From Dugong dugon (taxonomy: Eukaryota > Chordata > Mammalia > Sirenia > Dugongidae): a DNA stretch of 64,000 nucleotides. Location of the stretch: contig CM057462.1 in NCBI GenBank assembly GCA_030035585.1, positions 139,278,734 to 139,342,733 on the forward strand. Reading direction: 5' to 3'. Positions 22,588 to 31,068 of this stretch are shown here, piece after piece; position 1 is the first letter of the stretch, and each line of letters begins with the position of its first letter. Both the position numbers and the translations under genes were made by a program. The notes beneath the pieces were generated by a model. The model saw nothing but the letters and a program-made list of their open reading frames with translations. It had not been told where the DNA came from and ran no database searches.

Positions 22588-22896
22588 CGGTCGTTCTGTC
22601 TCCCACTGGATGCTCTGCACGGCTGCTCTCCCTTTCACTGGTCTCCGATAGGAATCCAAGATGGTGGATCCACGCTGCGTTAGCTGGTAAGGAATCTCTG
22701 CATGAGTCTCTCCTCGCTCTCTGTTCTCTTTTAGTATTCTCACTCCGTTTGGTGTTTGGCTGAGTTCTTTATCTCTTCATTTGGTGTTCTGGGGTTTCAG
22801 GATTGTTGATTCTCTGTTAGGCTTAGTTTTTCGGACCTTTGCTGTGGAGGGACGGTGTGGTGCTTCTGCCTAGAGCGCCATCTTGCCCCGCCTCTC

Positions 22897-22912
22897 CCAC
22901 ATTTCTTTTTTT
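22897..22912. repeat. L1 target-site duplication, right copy
   Basis: Matches 14149-14164 and lies directly outside the 5' end of the minus-strand L1. Confidence 0.85.
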
Positions 22913-23029
22913 AATCATTTATTTGATTTTTTAATAATTTATGATTATCTCCCCCACAAACATATCAGTATTGCATACTAATTAACACTACATTCTGAAC
23001 TTATTTTCATGTTATTATGTAGTTTTCTA

Positions 23030-23315
23030 AAACATAATTTGTTTTACTGTTTGAATTTTTATTGAGTATAATATACACATAATCAAATACACAGATTTTA
23101 CGTATATAGTATGATGGTTTTGACAAAGGTATATACCTATAAATACCACTTTAATTAAGATGTAGAATATTTCATCACTCCAGTAAATTCCCTTGATCCC
23201 CTGAGAGACAAATGCTGTTCTAATTTCTATCTCCATAGATCAGTTTTGCTTCTTTTAGAACTTCATATAAATGGAATCATAGTGTGTACTCTCTTGTATC
23301 TGACTTCTTTTTCTC
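23030..23315 (-). mobile_element. Ancient L1 3' fragment
   Basis: The plus-strand text 'agaacttcatataaatgg' and 'tgtactctcttgtatctgac' is typical of the complement of the 3' part of old mammalian L1s. It is cut off at 23315 by the RTE copy. No coding potential. Confidence 0.5.
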
Positions 23316-23318
23316 AAC

Positions 23319-23690
23319 CAGTTGTGATGTTGGTGAAGAGTATTGAATACACCATGAACTGCCAGAAGAATGAACAAATCTGTCTTGGAAGAAGTACAAC
23401 CAGAATGCTCCTTAGAAGCGAGGATGGCTAACTTCATATCACGTACTTTGGACATGTTATCAGGAGGAACCAGTTCCTGGAGAAGGACACCATGCTTGGT
23501 AAAGCAGAAGGTCAGCAAAAAAGAGGAAGACCTTCAGTGAGATGGATTTACACAGTGGTTGCAACAATGTGATCAAACAGCAATGATTGTGAGGCTGGTA
23601 CAGGACTTGATGTTTTATTCTGTTATACATAGGGTCTTTATGTGTCGATTCAACAGCGCTAAGAGCAATACAATAACTTATCTATATTCT
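23319..23690 (+). mobile_element. RTE (BovB-like) LINE 3' end
   Basis: Translating across stops gives the RTE C-terminus: NEQICLGRSTTRMLLRSEDG, then YFGHVISGGTS, then QDLMFYSVIHRVFM. The usual RTE tail follows (acatagggtctttatg, then cgattcaacagc). It is truncated at the 5' end. The equivalent text on minus is at 24380-24730. Confidence 0.8.
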
Positions 23691-24139
23691 ACATATTTAT
23701 CTTTAAGTGAGTTATTTGAACTTAAAATGTTATCAGATGAGGCCCAATTTCTATAACAAGGCTTCAGATCATTTGACTCCTCAGATGAACTGAGCAATGT
23801 TTCCATGCCATCATTAACTTGACAAGGAAACATTAAAGACATGCTGTTCATGGAGCAGGTTACTTAAAATCCTTCCAAAAGTTTCCTCATACTAGGAATA
23901 GAGATAAAAATTCTCTTTAAATTACTTCTTTACAGGGAAAAAATCTCTTGAGTGATGGTTTCAGACAGTGCAAGTAGCCTCTAGCATCCATTCTCATTTT
24001 CTTCCTTACTAACAGGATGACGATTTTATAGGGGGGCCATTCTTACCGATGGCATGGCCATATGACATAGTGCCAATAAAATAAAAGTGAAAGGTGTCAG
24101 CTGATGCTTTTGGCTGAGGCTGAGCCCTCTTCTTTTTTC
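23691..24139. other. Non-coding DNA, no gene recognised
   Basis: AT-rich. Nothing recognised. Confidence 0.4.
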
Positions 24140-24290
24140 TAATATCCACCCAGAGGCTCCATGGGAGAAAAGACCTGGCGATCTACTCCTGTAAACATTA
24201 CAGCCTATAAAACCCCATGGGGCAGTTCTACTCTGTCACAGGGGTTTGCTCTCAGGTGAAATCAACTTGACGACACCTGAAAACAACTAT
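24140..24290 (+). repeat. AfroSINE variant, 5' truncated
   Basis: Visible parts: 'gagaaaagacctggcgatct', 'cattacagcctataaaaccc', 'ggggcagttctactctgtca', and the tail 'aaatcaacttgacgacacc'. It has the same older-variant module as 2012-2215. Confidence 0.75.
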
Positions 24291-24378
24291 TTTATATATA
24301 TATATATATATATGTAAAATATATAAATACATACATATATGTATATATATGTATGTATGTGTGTATATATATATAATT
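24291..24378. repeat. (TA)n / (TATG)n microsatellite
   Basis: Alternating TA dinucleotides with interspersed tatg, taca and gtgt units, lying just after the SINE tail. Confidence 0.9.
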
Positions 24379-24379
24379 T

Positions 24380-26870
24380 GTTAGTTCTGTTAGGTGCCAT
24401 CAAGTCAGTTCTGACTCATAGCGACCCTATGTACAACAGAACAAAACACTGCCTGGTCCTGTGCCATCATTACACTCCTTGCTATGTTTGAGCCCATTGT
24501 TGCAACCTCTGTGTTAATCCATCTCATTGAGAGTCTTCCTCTTTTACAATGACTCTCACTTTACTAAGCATGATGTCCGTCTCCAGGTACTAGTCCCTCC
24601 TGATAACATGTCTGAAATATGTGAGACAAAGTTTCTCCATCCTCGCTTCTAAGGCACATTCTGGCTGTACTTCTTCCAAGACAGATTTGTTTGTTCTTCT
24701 GGCAGTCCATCGTATATTCAATATTCTTTGCCAACACCATAATTCAAAGGCATCAATTCTTCCTTAGTCTTTCTTATGCATTGTTTTGCATGCATATGAG
24801 ACAATTGAAAATACCATGGCTTGGGTTAGGCACACCTTAGTCCTCAAGGTGACATCTTTGCTTTTCAACACTTCAAAGCTGTCTTTGCTGCAGATTTGCC
24901 TGATGTGATACTTCGTTTGATTTCTTGACTGCTGCTTACATGGGTGTTGTGGATTGTGGATCCAAGTAAAATGACATCCTTGACAACTTCAATATTTTCT
25001 CCATGTATCATGATATTGCTTATTGGGCCAGTTGTGAGGATTTTTGTTTTCTTTATGTTGAGGTGTAATCACTACTAAAGGCTGTAGTCTTTTATCTTCC
25101 TTAATAAGTGCTTCAAGTCTTCTTCACTTCCAGCAATCAAGGTTGTGTCATCTGTATATGGCAGGTTGTTAATGAATCTTCCTCCAATCCTGATGCCACG
25201 TTCTTCTTCATATAGTCCAGTTTCTCTGATTATTTGCTCAGCGTGCAGATTTAATAAGTATGTTGAAAGGATATAATCCTATGCACACCTTTCCTGATTT
25301 TAAACCATGTAGTATCCCCTCGTTCTGTTCGCACAACTGCCTCTTGGTCTATATACGGGTTCCACAGAGCATTATTAAGTGTTCTGGAATGTCTATTCTT
25401 TCCAATGTTATCCACAATTTGTTATCATCCACACAGTCAAATGCTTTTGTGTGTTAATAAAACACAGGTAAACATCTTTCTGGTATTCTCTGCTTTCAGC
25501 CTAAATCCATCTGATATTAGCAATGGTGTCCCTGGTTCCACGTCCTCTTTTGAATCTGGCTTGAATTTCTGGCAGTTCCCTGTGAATGTACTGCTGCAAG
25601 TGTTTTTGAATTATCATCAGCATAATTTTAGTTGCATGTGATATTAATGATACAGTTTGATAATTTCCACATTCCATTCAATCACCTTTCTTTGGACTAG
25701 GAGTGGATATTCATCTCTTCCAGTCAGTTGGCCAGGTAGCTGTCTTCCAGATTTCTTGGCATAGATGAGTGAGTGCTTCCAGCTCTGCATCCATTTGTAT
25801 TATTGCATTTTAATTGATATCTCTGTATCTTAATTGGTATTCCATCAGTTCCTGGGGCCCTGTTTTTCACCAATGCCTTCAGTGCAACTTGGACTTCTTC
25901 CTTCAATACCATCGTTTTTTGATCATATGCTACTTCCTGAAATGGTTGAACATCCACCAGTTCTTTTTGATATAGTGACTTTGTGTATTTCTTCCATCTG
26001 CTTTTAATGCTTTCTGCCTCGTTCAATATTTTGCCCATAGAATCCTTCAATATTGCAACTTGAGGCTTGAATTTTTTCTTTTGGCTTGATAAGTGCTAAG
26101 TATGTTCTTCCCTTTGGTTTTCTGTCTCCAGGCCTTTGCACATTTTATTGTAGTACTTTAATTTGTTTTCTCTTGCTGCTCTTTGAAATCTTCAGTTCAG
26201 CTCTTTTACTTCATCTCATCTTCAATTGGCTTTAGCAGCTCTACCTTCAAGAGCAAGTTTCAGAGTCTATTCTGACATCCATTTTGGTCTTTTCTTTCTT
26301 TCCTGTCTTTTTAATGACCCTTTGCTTTCTTTATGTGTGATATCCTTGATGTCATTCCACTACTCATCTGGTCTTTGGTCTTTATGTTCAAAGAGTAAAA
26401 CCTAGTCTCAAGGTGGTCTCTAAATTCAGGTGGGATATACTCAAGGTTGTACTTTGGCTTTTGTGGACTTGCCTAATTTTCTTCAAATTCAGCTTGAACT
26501 TGCATTATGAGAAGTTGATCATCTGTCCCACAGTCAGTCCATGGCCTTGTTCTAACTGATGATATTGAGCTTCTCTGTCATCTCTTTCCACAGATGAAGT
26601 CAATTTGGTTCCTGTGTATTCCACCCAGTGAGGTTCACATATATAGTTGATGATTATGTTGTTAAAAGAAGGTATTTCCAATGAGGAAGTTGTTGGTTTT
26701 GCAAAATTCTATCATGTGATCCCCCACGTCATTTCTATAACCAAGGCCATATTTTGAACTACTGATCCTTTCTCTCTGTTTCCATCTTTTGAATTTCAAT
26801 CACCAGTAATTATCAGTGCATCTTAATTGCAGGTTTGATCAATTTCAGACTGCAGAAGTTGGTAATATAT
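24380..26870 (-). pseudogene. RTE (BovB-like) LINE, decayed
   Basis: About 2.5 kb of a minus-strand RTE. Conceptual translation, ignoring stops, gives an endonuclease-like ALIITGD…NSKDGNRE near 26810, then DVGDHMIEFCKTNNFLIGN, then linker text. A 108-codon open piece at 26050-25724 reads MGKILNEAESIKSRWKKY and ALKALVKNRAPGTDGIP, the start of the RT domain. Later come RT and C-terminal parts, then the RTE tail at 24380-24440. RTE elements nick and reverse-transcribe themselves and mobilise SINEs sharing their 3' end. Numerous stops make it dead. The 5' end is cut at the tRNA-Gly SINE. Confidence 0.88.
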
Positions 26871-26872
26871 AT

Positions 26873-27222
26873 ATTGTGGTGGTTCAGTGGTAGAACTCTT
26901 GCTTTTTATGCAGGAGACCCGGTTAAATTGCTGGCCAATATAACTTATGCAAAGCTATCACTTGTCTGTCAATGGAGGCTTGCTTGTTCCTATGATGTTG
27001 AATAGGTTTCAGTGGAGCTTCCAGAGGTAAGACAGACTCAGAAGAAAAGCCTGGTGATCTACTTCTGAAAATCAGCCAATGAATGCCCTATGAATCAAAA
27101 CAGTCTGATCCATAATTGATCATGCAGATTGCACAGGACTAGGCAGTGCTTAGTTTCATTGTGCATGGGATTACCATGAGTTGGGGGCCAACTCAATAAC
27201 AGCTAACAACAACAACAAATAT
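26873..27222 (+). repeat. tRNA-Gly-headed SINE with RTE-like tail
   Basis: The first 70 bp resemble tRNA-Gly: 'ggtggttcagtggtagaact' (box A), an anticodon arm region 'tgctttttatgcagg', and 'gacccggttaaattgctgg' (degraded B box). The body contains 'cctggtgatctacttctgaa'. The tail is 'ttaccatgagttgggggcc…caataacagctaac' plus (AAC)n. The tail resembles the ends of RTE and AfroSINE, but the head is unlike AfroSINE, so this is a separate family. The tRNA part is too decayed to be a working gene. Confidence 0.75.
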
Positions 27223-27682
27223 GTATATTTAAGAAAGATGGCATCTAGGTTGGTGATCTGGTTGGAACATAAGACCCTAAGTGTTCGCATAGCTGGAAAG
27301 TTAAGTTTAGCAATGTGTGGCTAAGTCGGGAAATGCCTCTGAACCCAGCCATCCTGATGGGATATAAACTTGGGAAACAATGACTAAGCACATGCATATG
27401 ATCTGACAGAAAAGTAACTTTCAAGCATGTAGTACTAATGGACAAGTCTGGAAAGTTGTTATCTATGGAATGGACTCAAATCTGTCCAACTGTGTCACAT
27501 CAGTGCAGAAAATTGACAGGAAAAGGCAAGGGTTGTTGTAGTTTATTCGGCTTTTAGTTCAAATTTTGTTTAGCATTTGAAGCAGAGCTGGCATCCCTTG
27601 GACTCATACAACCCCAGGATTCTTCTACAATTTATTAAAGTTTTTAAGAGAGAAACACTGGACTTCCTGCAAACAAGGAGGT
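27223..27682. other. Non-coding DNA, no gene recognised
   Basis: No repeat or exon recognised. Confidence 0.4.
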
Positions 27683-27745
27683 AGTATAATGTAGTGGTCA
27701 TGAGCAAGGGCTCATGTCTGGGCTCAAATCCTAAGTCCACCTCTT
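27683..27745 (+). repeat. MIR SINE fragment
   Basis: 'tataatgtagtggtcatgag', 'gggctcaaatcctaag': the 5' part of a MIR, cut by the next AfroSINE. Confidence 0.55.
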
Positions 27746-27888
27746 AAACCCAAACCCACTGCCGTCAAGTTGATTCCTACTCTTGGACCCTGCAGTACTG
27801 AGTAGAACTGCCCCATAGGGTTTCCAAGGCTGTAAATCTTTATGGAAGCAGACCACCACATCTCTCTCCTGAGATCCACCACTTACCC
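27746..27888 (-). repeat. AfroSINE, partial
   Basis: 'acccactgccgtcaagttg', 'gccccatagggtttccaagg', 'ctgtaaatctttatggaagc'. The tRNA-like head is missing. Confidence 0.85.
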
Positions 27889-28444
27889 ACTCTAAAATCT
27901 GTTCATTTCGGACATTAACTGCAGTGCAGTTCTTCTGACCCTAACTACCTGGAGTTAGGTCAGATTTCACATGTTAAGGGGCACAGTTCTCCAGAGTGTC
28001 AAGTCTGTTCAAGACTTCAGATACAACCTGCACATTCGGAGACTCTCATTGCCACCCATGCTATGACCAACTGACTACAAATTTGGGAGTTCCATCTATT
28101 CCTTCAGGACATCAGCAGTAAGTTTCAGGGTTCCCTAGATATCCACACTTCTGATCAACTAGTTACAAATTTGGGGGTTCCCACTATTCTCTCAGGTTTC
28201 ATAAGTTGCTAGAGTGACTCACAGAACTCAGAAAAGCCCTATAGTTACAATTACACTTTTATTATAAAGGATACAAATCAGTACTAGTACAAAGAAGAGA
28301 TACATAGGGCAAGGACTGGAAGGGTTCCAAATGCAGACCTTCTGTGTCTCCAGGGGTGTGTTATCCTCCTGGTCCATCTACATCTATCACTTACCAGGAA
28401 GTTCACTGAGCTTCTGTGTCCAGTGTTTTTATTGGGATTACATT

Positions 28445-28614
28445 AAACCAAACCAAACCTGCTACCATCGAGTCGATTCCAACTCATAGTAACCCTATAG
28501 GACAGAGTAGGACTGCTCCATAGGGTTTCCAAGGAAAGATGGTGGATTTGAACTACTGACCTGCCAACCTTTGTTTTAGCAGCCAAGTTCTTAACCATTG
28601 TGCCACCAGGGTTA
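28445..28614 (-). repeat. AfroSINE
   Basis: A minus-strand copy with A/C-rich tail 'aaaccaaaccaaacctgc' and head '…accattgtgccaccagggtt'. Flanks share 'ttacat' before and after. Confidence 0.92.
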
Positions 28615-28621
28615 CATAAAA

Positions 28622-28772
28622 AATAAAAATAAAAAAACTAAACCTGTTGCCAGTAGAGTTGATTCCTACTCATAGCGAACCTACAGGACAGAGAAGAACC
28701 ACCCCATAGGGTTTCCAAGGAGCAGCTGGTGGATTTGAACCGCTTACCTTTTGGTTAGCAGCCAAACTCTTA
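28622..28772 (-). repeat. AfroSINE
   Basis: A second minus-strand copy directly beside the last one: 'aaacctgttgccagtagag', 'aaggagcagctggtgg', ending in 'gcagccaaactctta'. The end of the head is missing. Confidence 0.9.
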
Positions 28773-29067
28773 TGTAGGCATAATTGATTGACTCATCGGC
28801 CATGTGATTGAACTCAGTCTCCAGCCTCTCTCTCTTCCACAGAGGTCAGGTGAGTCTTTCTGACATGGCCAGCCCCCACCATGAACTGTCGCTTTAGCAT
28901 AAACTATCAATTGTGGTTTGGAGCTCTCCATGAATAACAAAGACACTTCTATCACTCAGGAAATTCCATGAGTTTAGAGGTTAGCTCCTAAGAACTGGGA
29001 CAAAGATGGAGTTCTTTGAGTAAAGTAATTCTTTACCCCACACCATTTGTCTGACCTGGAGTATGTT

Positions 29068-29222
29068 TCGGAAACCCTGGTAGCTATGGCTGCTAACCAA
29101 AAGGTCGGCAGTTTGAATCCTCCAGGTGCTCTTGGAAACTCTATGGGGCAGTTCTACTCTGTTCTGTAGGGTGACTATGAGTCAGAATTGACTCACGACA
29201 ATGGGTTTGGTTTTCTTTTTTT
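29068..29222 (+). repeat. AfroSINE
   Basis: 'aaaccctggtagctatggct', 'aaaaggtcggcagtttgaat', 'ggggcagttctactctg', tail 'gacaatgggtttgg'. The box A part is partly deleted. Confidence 0.88.
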
Positions 29223-29289
29223 TATATATGTTTCCAAACTTTTCTGCGGCTCAGTCTCTTATGATGATGATGGTAATGATAGGACTCTC

Positions 29290-29513
29290 TCTCCATGGGG
29301 TTATTTATTTATTTGATGTTTGATGGGTTTTAAAATTTTTTTTATTGTACTTTAGATGAAGGTTTACAGAACAAATAGTTTCTCATTAAACAGTTAGTAC
29401 TCATATTGCCCTATGACAATAGTTAACAACCCCACGACGTGTGACCACTGTCCCTTCTCAACCTTGGGTTCCCTATCACTAGCTTTCCTCTCCCCTATCT
29501 CCGTGGAGTTATT
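29290..29513 (-). mobile_element. Short L1 3'-end insertion with target duplications
   Basis: The body at 29328-29497 matches the last 3'-UTR module of the younger L1s ('ttattgtactttagatgaag', 'caaatagtttctcatt', 'caaccttgggttccctatca'). It is flanked by 16-bp duplications with two mismatches (29290-29305, 29498-29513). A heavily 5'-truncated L1. Confidence 0.82.
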
Positions 29514-29566
29514 CTGAGGATACAAAAAGACAATATGATAACAACAGTGTCCAGTATATACTTGTT

Positions 29567-29768
29567 AGCCAAACCTGTTGCCTTCAAATGGATTCCAACT
29601 CATAGTGATCATATAGGACAGAATAGAACTCTCCGATAGGGTTTCCAAGACTAACCTTTTTGGAAGCAGACTGCCACATCTTTCTCGCATGGAGCGGCTA
29701 ATGGGTTCAAACCACCGACCTTTCAGTAAGCAACCTAGCGCATAACCACTGCACCACCAGGGTTCCTT
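29567..29768 (-). repeat. AfroSINE, long form
   Basis: 'aacctgttgccttcaaatgg', 'gatagggtttccaagac', the extra 'ggaagcagactgccacatct' module, and head 'gcataaccactgcaccacc'. Confidence 0.9.
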
Positions 29769-29825
29769 TCCTAGCATATAGAAGTATGCAACACATATTT
29801 ATTATGATTAGAAAAATATGAACCA

Positions 29826-30018
29826 ATATATAAACTCCGGAACTCTGGTGGTGGCAGTGATTAAGAGCTCAGCTGCTAACTGAAAGTTGGTGGTTTGAAT
29901 CCACCAGCTGCTCCTTGGAAAGTTTATGAAGCTGTTCTCCTCTGTCCTATAGGGTCACTATGAGTCAGAATCAACTTGATGGCAATGGTTTATATATATA
30001 TACATATATATAAACTCC
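29826..30018 (+). repeat. AfroSINE with target duplications
   Basis: The body at 29839-30005 ('aactctggtggtggcagtg', 'tggtttgaatccaccagctg', 'gatggcaatggttta'). Perfect 13-bp duplications atatataaactcc lie at 29826-29838 and 30006-30018. Confidence 0.92.
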
Positions 30019-30125
30019 AACAGGGCAGAGATTTTTATGTTTTCTTCACTGCTGCATCTGCAGTGCCTAGAATAGTGCCTGGTACAAAAAGGCAACCAAT
30101 AAAAAATAAGAAATGAATAAATATA
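30019..30125 (+). repeat. L2 3'-end fragment
   Basis: 'cagggcagagatttttatg', 'ttcactgctgcatctgcag', 'gcctagaatagtgcctggta' then 'aaatgaataaat': the standard L2 terminus. It may begin before the AfroSINE. Confidence 0.65.
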
Positions 30126-30304
30126 ACATTATTTGCATGTTATTGGTAACAATCCTACAATCTAGTAAGTTAATGGATTGGCCCTTGTTGAGGCAATAGC
30201 CTACTGAGCTGGACAGATGGTTGGGGCGTATGCCAGCCCATACCCTCCTGCAGGCATTTTCTGACCCATAAAGTGCATGCTTTGGTTCCGTGTGATTCTG
30301 CATA

Positions 30305-30439
30305 GGGCAACCATATAATTTGTAAGCCAAACCAAACAGTTTTGGGACTGGAAGGGGTGCTAATAATGATACCAAGATAGCAGGTGTAATCTGGGATTGT
30401 CTGGGACAAACCAGGTCATACCAGGACAAATGGCCACCC
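30305..30439. mobile_element. MITE-like element with inverted ends
   Basis: The left end GGGCAACCATATAATT and the right end AATGGCCACCC are inverted copies (GGG[CT][AG][AG]CCAT). TA dinucleotides sit at both outer edges (30303-30304 and 30440-30441), as expected for a Tc1/mariner-type target. No transposase is present. It is a short non-autonomous DNA element. Confidence 0.55.
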
Positions 30440-30552
30440 TAATTTAGTAGCCTCACTACAACTGGCTGGATTAAAGAATGGTGGCATTCCTAAAAGCAGT
30501 TGTCCGTTGGATAGCCAGCAGCCCATGATGTGACCCTCAGTGCACTGGATGG

Positions 30553-31068
30553 TGTCATGGATTGAATTGTGTCCCCCAAAAAATGTGTGCAGCAACTTGG
30601 CTAGGTCATGATTCCCAGTATTGTATGATTGTGTTATCTGATGTGATTTCCTTATGTGTTGTAAACTCTACCGCTATGATGAGGTTATATGTGATCTCCT
30701 CATGTGTTACAAATTCTATCACTGTGATGAGGTTGACAAGATTAGTGTCTTAATGCAATCTGTTTTGAGATATAAAAGAGAGAAGTGAGCAGAGACACAT
30801 GGGAACCTCATACCACCAAGAAAGCAGTGCCAGGAGCAGAGCACGTCCTTTGGACCTGAGGTTCCTGCACAGAGAAGCTCCCAGACCAAAGGAAGACTGA
30901 TGACATGGACCTTCCTGCAGAGCCAACAGAGAAAGCGTTCCGCTGGAGCTGACACCTTGAATTTGGACTTGTAGCCTCCTGGACTGTGAGAGAATAAATT
31001 TCTCTTTGTAAAGCCATCCACTTGTGGTATTTCTGTTGGAGCAGCACTAGATGACTAAGATAGATGGG
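30553..31068 (+). mobile_element. MaLR-type solitary LTR
   Basis: It begins 'tggattgaattgtgtccccc' and ends 'agcagcactagatgactaag', the start and end text of MaLR (ERVL-related) LTRs. A TATA-like 'gagatataaaagag' lies at about 30768, and 'gtgagagaataaatttctc' with an AATAAA signal near 30993. No internal genes. A second related copy is at 37045-37668. Confidence 0.75.

Larger units (their letters stand above)
14165..22896 (-). mobile_element. Full-length L1 with monomeric 5' UTR
   Basis: A complete L1 of about 8.7 kb on the minus strand, with 16-bp target duplications. In element order: 5' UTR 22896-20944 with three tandem GC-rich monomers; ORF1 20943-19894 (open); spacer 19893-19465; ORF2 19464-15649 (interrupted); 3' UTR 15648-14165. 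The 3' UTR contains repeated modules and ends in an A-tail. The 5' end carries the 'gccccgcctctc' / 'gcgccatcttg' text (minus strand: gaggcggggcaagatggcgc). ORF1 is intact while ORF2 has several stops, so it is moderately young. It belongs to the same subfamily as the L1 at 54788-62183, which has the same 3' UTR modules. Confidence 0.94.
20944..22896 (-). promoter_or_regulatory. L1 5' UTR with GC-rich monomer array
   Basis: A leader of about 1.95 kb. In element order: a 5' segment of about 370 bp (22896-22521), three tandem monomers (22520-21735), an AC/purine-rich part, and a 3' segment just before ORF1. By analogy with mouse L1, whose 5' UTR is built of promoter monomers, the array may be the internal promoter; this is inference. 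It also contains intron-like boundaries (see 21205-22587). Confidence 0.75.
27895..29060. mobile_element. Probable LTR remnant with AfroSINE insertions
   Basis: Text such as 'gactcacagaactcag', 'cttttattataaaggatac', 'gaagagatacatagggcaag' and 'gtaggcataattgattgac' is typical of a common mammalian endogenous LTR family; I do not assert which. Two AfroSINEs interrupt it (28445-28614, 28622-28772). There are no internal retroviral genes. Confidence 0.5.

Noticed and set aside
21928-22743. A 271-codon open frame on minus and a 206-codon frame on plus (21655-22275) through the L1 monomers
   Set aside because: They follow the repeated GC-rich monomers, with periods near 260 and not multiples of three. 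They are biased in composition (Pro/Arg/Ala/Gly), lack recognisable domains and lie within a 5' UTR. An ORF0-like antisense product, as known for primate L1, cannot be excluded but has no positive support.
26873-26945. A tRNA-Gly gene
   Set aside because: The fold is degraded (broken B box, T-run in the anticodon arm) and it is continuous with a SINE body, so it is a SINE head.
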